Origin: Bacteroidia bacterium
GTDB lineage: Bacteria > Bacteroidota > Bacteroidia > Palsa-965
Assembly: GCA_025454955.1 (NCBI GenBank)
Contig: JALONL010000008.1
Span: forward strand, 236,677 to 300,676
Reading direction: 5' to 3'
Length of the DNA: 64,000 nt
The notes beneath the pieces were generated by a model. It was not told the origin of the DNA. It ran no database searches and worked only from the letters and a program-made list of their open reading frames with translations. Every line of letters begins with the position of its first letter. The stretch's first letter is position 1. This document shows, one piece after another, positions 63,685 to 64,000 of the stretch. A program made the position numbers and the translations under genes.

Positions 63685-64000
63685 TGCTTGTGTGGATGTA
63701 GTGGTGATGTCCTCGCAAATTGAATACTTGAGTTTATATCGTGTCAGAAGTTTTGGGGAGGTTACAAAATATCGGCGTTTGAAAAATTGCAATTATTGAA
63801 AATGAATAAGCTCTTCAATTATAATATTCCGAGAAACTGACTCACGAAACAGAAACGCAACCTGCTCATTTCAGATAGGAAAAAATAAATAAACATCAAT
63901 CTGAAGCCTTCCCCATAATAGCTACGCGGATAAATATAGAGAAGATTGATTTGATTTGTTGATGTCTGGTAAAAAAGTAGGGAATTGCTCCTCAGTGAAC
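63685..64000. other. Non-coding end of window
   Basis: A+T-rich 316 bases after the acyltransferase gene. I see no gene, hairpin with T-run or promoter that I would defend. Confidence 0.35.

Overview
The window is chromosomal DNA from a member of the Bacteroidota with a type IX secretion system (T9SS). Six proteins end in a T9SS type A sorting domain (an 'YPNPA'-like start and a final stretch resembling 'GxYxVRV'). Many genes are preceded by the Bacteroidota -7 box TAnnTTTG, sometimes with an upstream TTG, and Shine-Dalgarno sequences are largely absent. Other lineage markers are a TonB receptor with a carboxypeptidase-like N-terminal domain, a PNGase F-type glycosidase and a Ddl-PASTA gene pair. 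By eye, G+C is moderate in the housekeeping genes. It drops strongly in two islands, about 35.64-38.56 kb and 53.0-55.56 kb.

Layout. 0-3 kb: the end of a CheC-like gene and cheR, converging on four tandem paralogous genes of unknown function. 3.2-9.6 kb: an NfeD-like protein, an M48 lipoprotein protease, ClpS, a class III aminotransferase, a CoA-binding protein, an MFS transporter, a G/T-rich tandem-repeat field with two REP-like palindromes, and a flotillin (FloA). 9.7-15.6 kb: a YdeI-like protein, a MarR regulator divergent from a TonB receptor with a palindromic operator candidate between them, a YkgJ-type cysteine-cluster protein and two related outer-membrane proteins. 15.9-30.5 kb: an Asp-box T9SS protein, small envelope proteins, an ABC-F ATPase and a 2.4-kaa T9SS adhesin with a recent internal duplication. 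31-35.6 kb: divergent secreted PNGase F-like and M1 peptidase genes, next to 195-200-bp repeats.

35.7-38.4 kb: an A+T-rich island with a putative abortive-infection (PutAbiC-type) membrane protein, an ADP-ribosylglycohydrolase and a small membrane protein. 38.6-43.4 kb: a DinB-like protein, a lone PaaZ and a DUF349 protein. 43.4-48.7 kb: two T9SS proteins with nearly the same sorting domain, an NTF2-like protein and several repeat arrays, one bounded by a perfect 30-bp inverted repeat. 48.7-52.2 kb: a PASTA protein and a double-length Ddl-Ddl fusion.

53.6-55.6 kb: a lipoprotein and then a compact A+T-rich three-gene cassette: a HEPN-like protein, an unknown protein with a disordered tail ending in LAA, and a SecB-like chaperone. 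Its layout recalls toxin-antitoxin-chaperone (TAC) systems and it is the best candidate here for an undescribed system. 55.6-63.7 kb: RdgB, then a tightly packed surface-polysaccharide cluster (sulfotransferase, Wzm/Wzt-type ABC exporter, two FkbM methyltransferases, a GT2 glycosyltransferase, an unknown protein and an acyltransferase).

All assignments come from reading motifs in the translated sequence; no database search was run.
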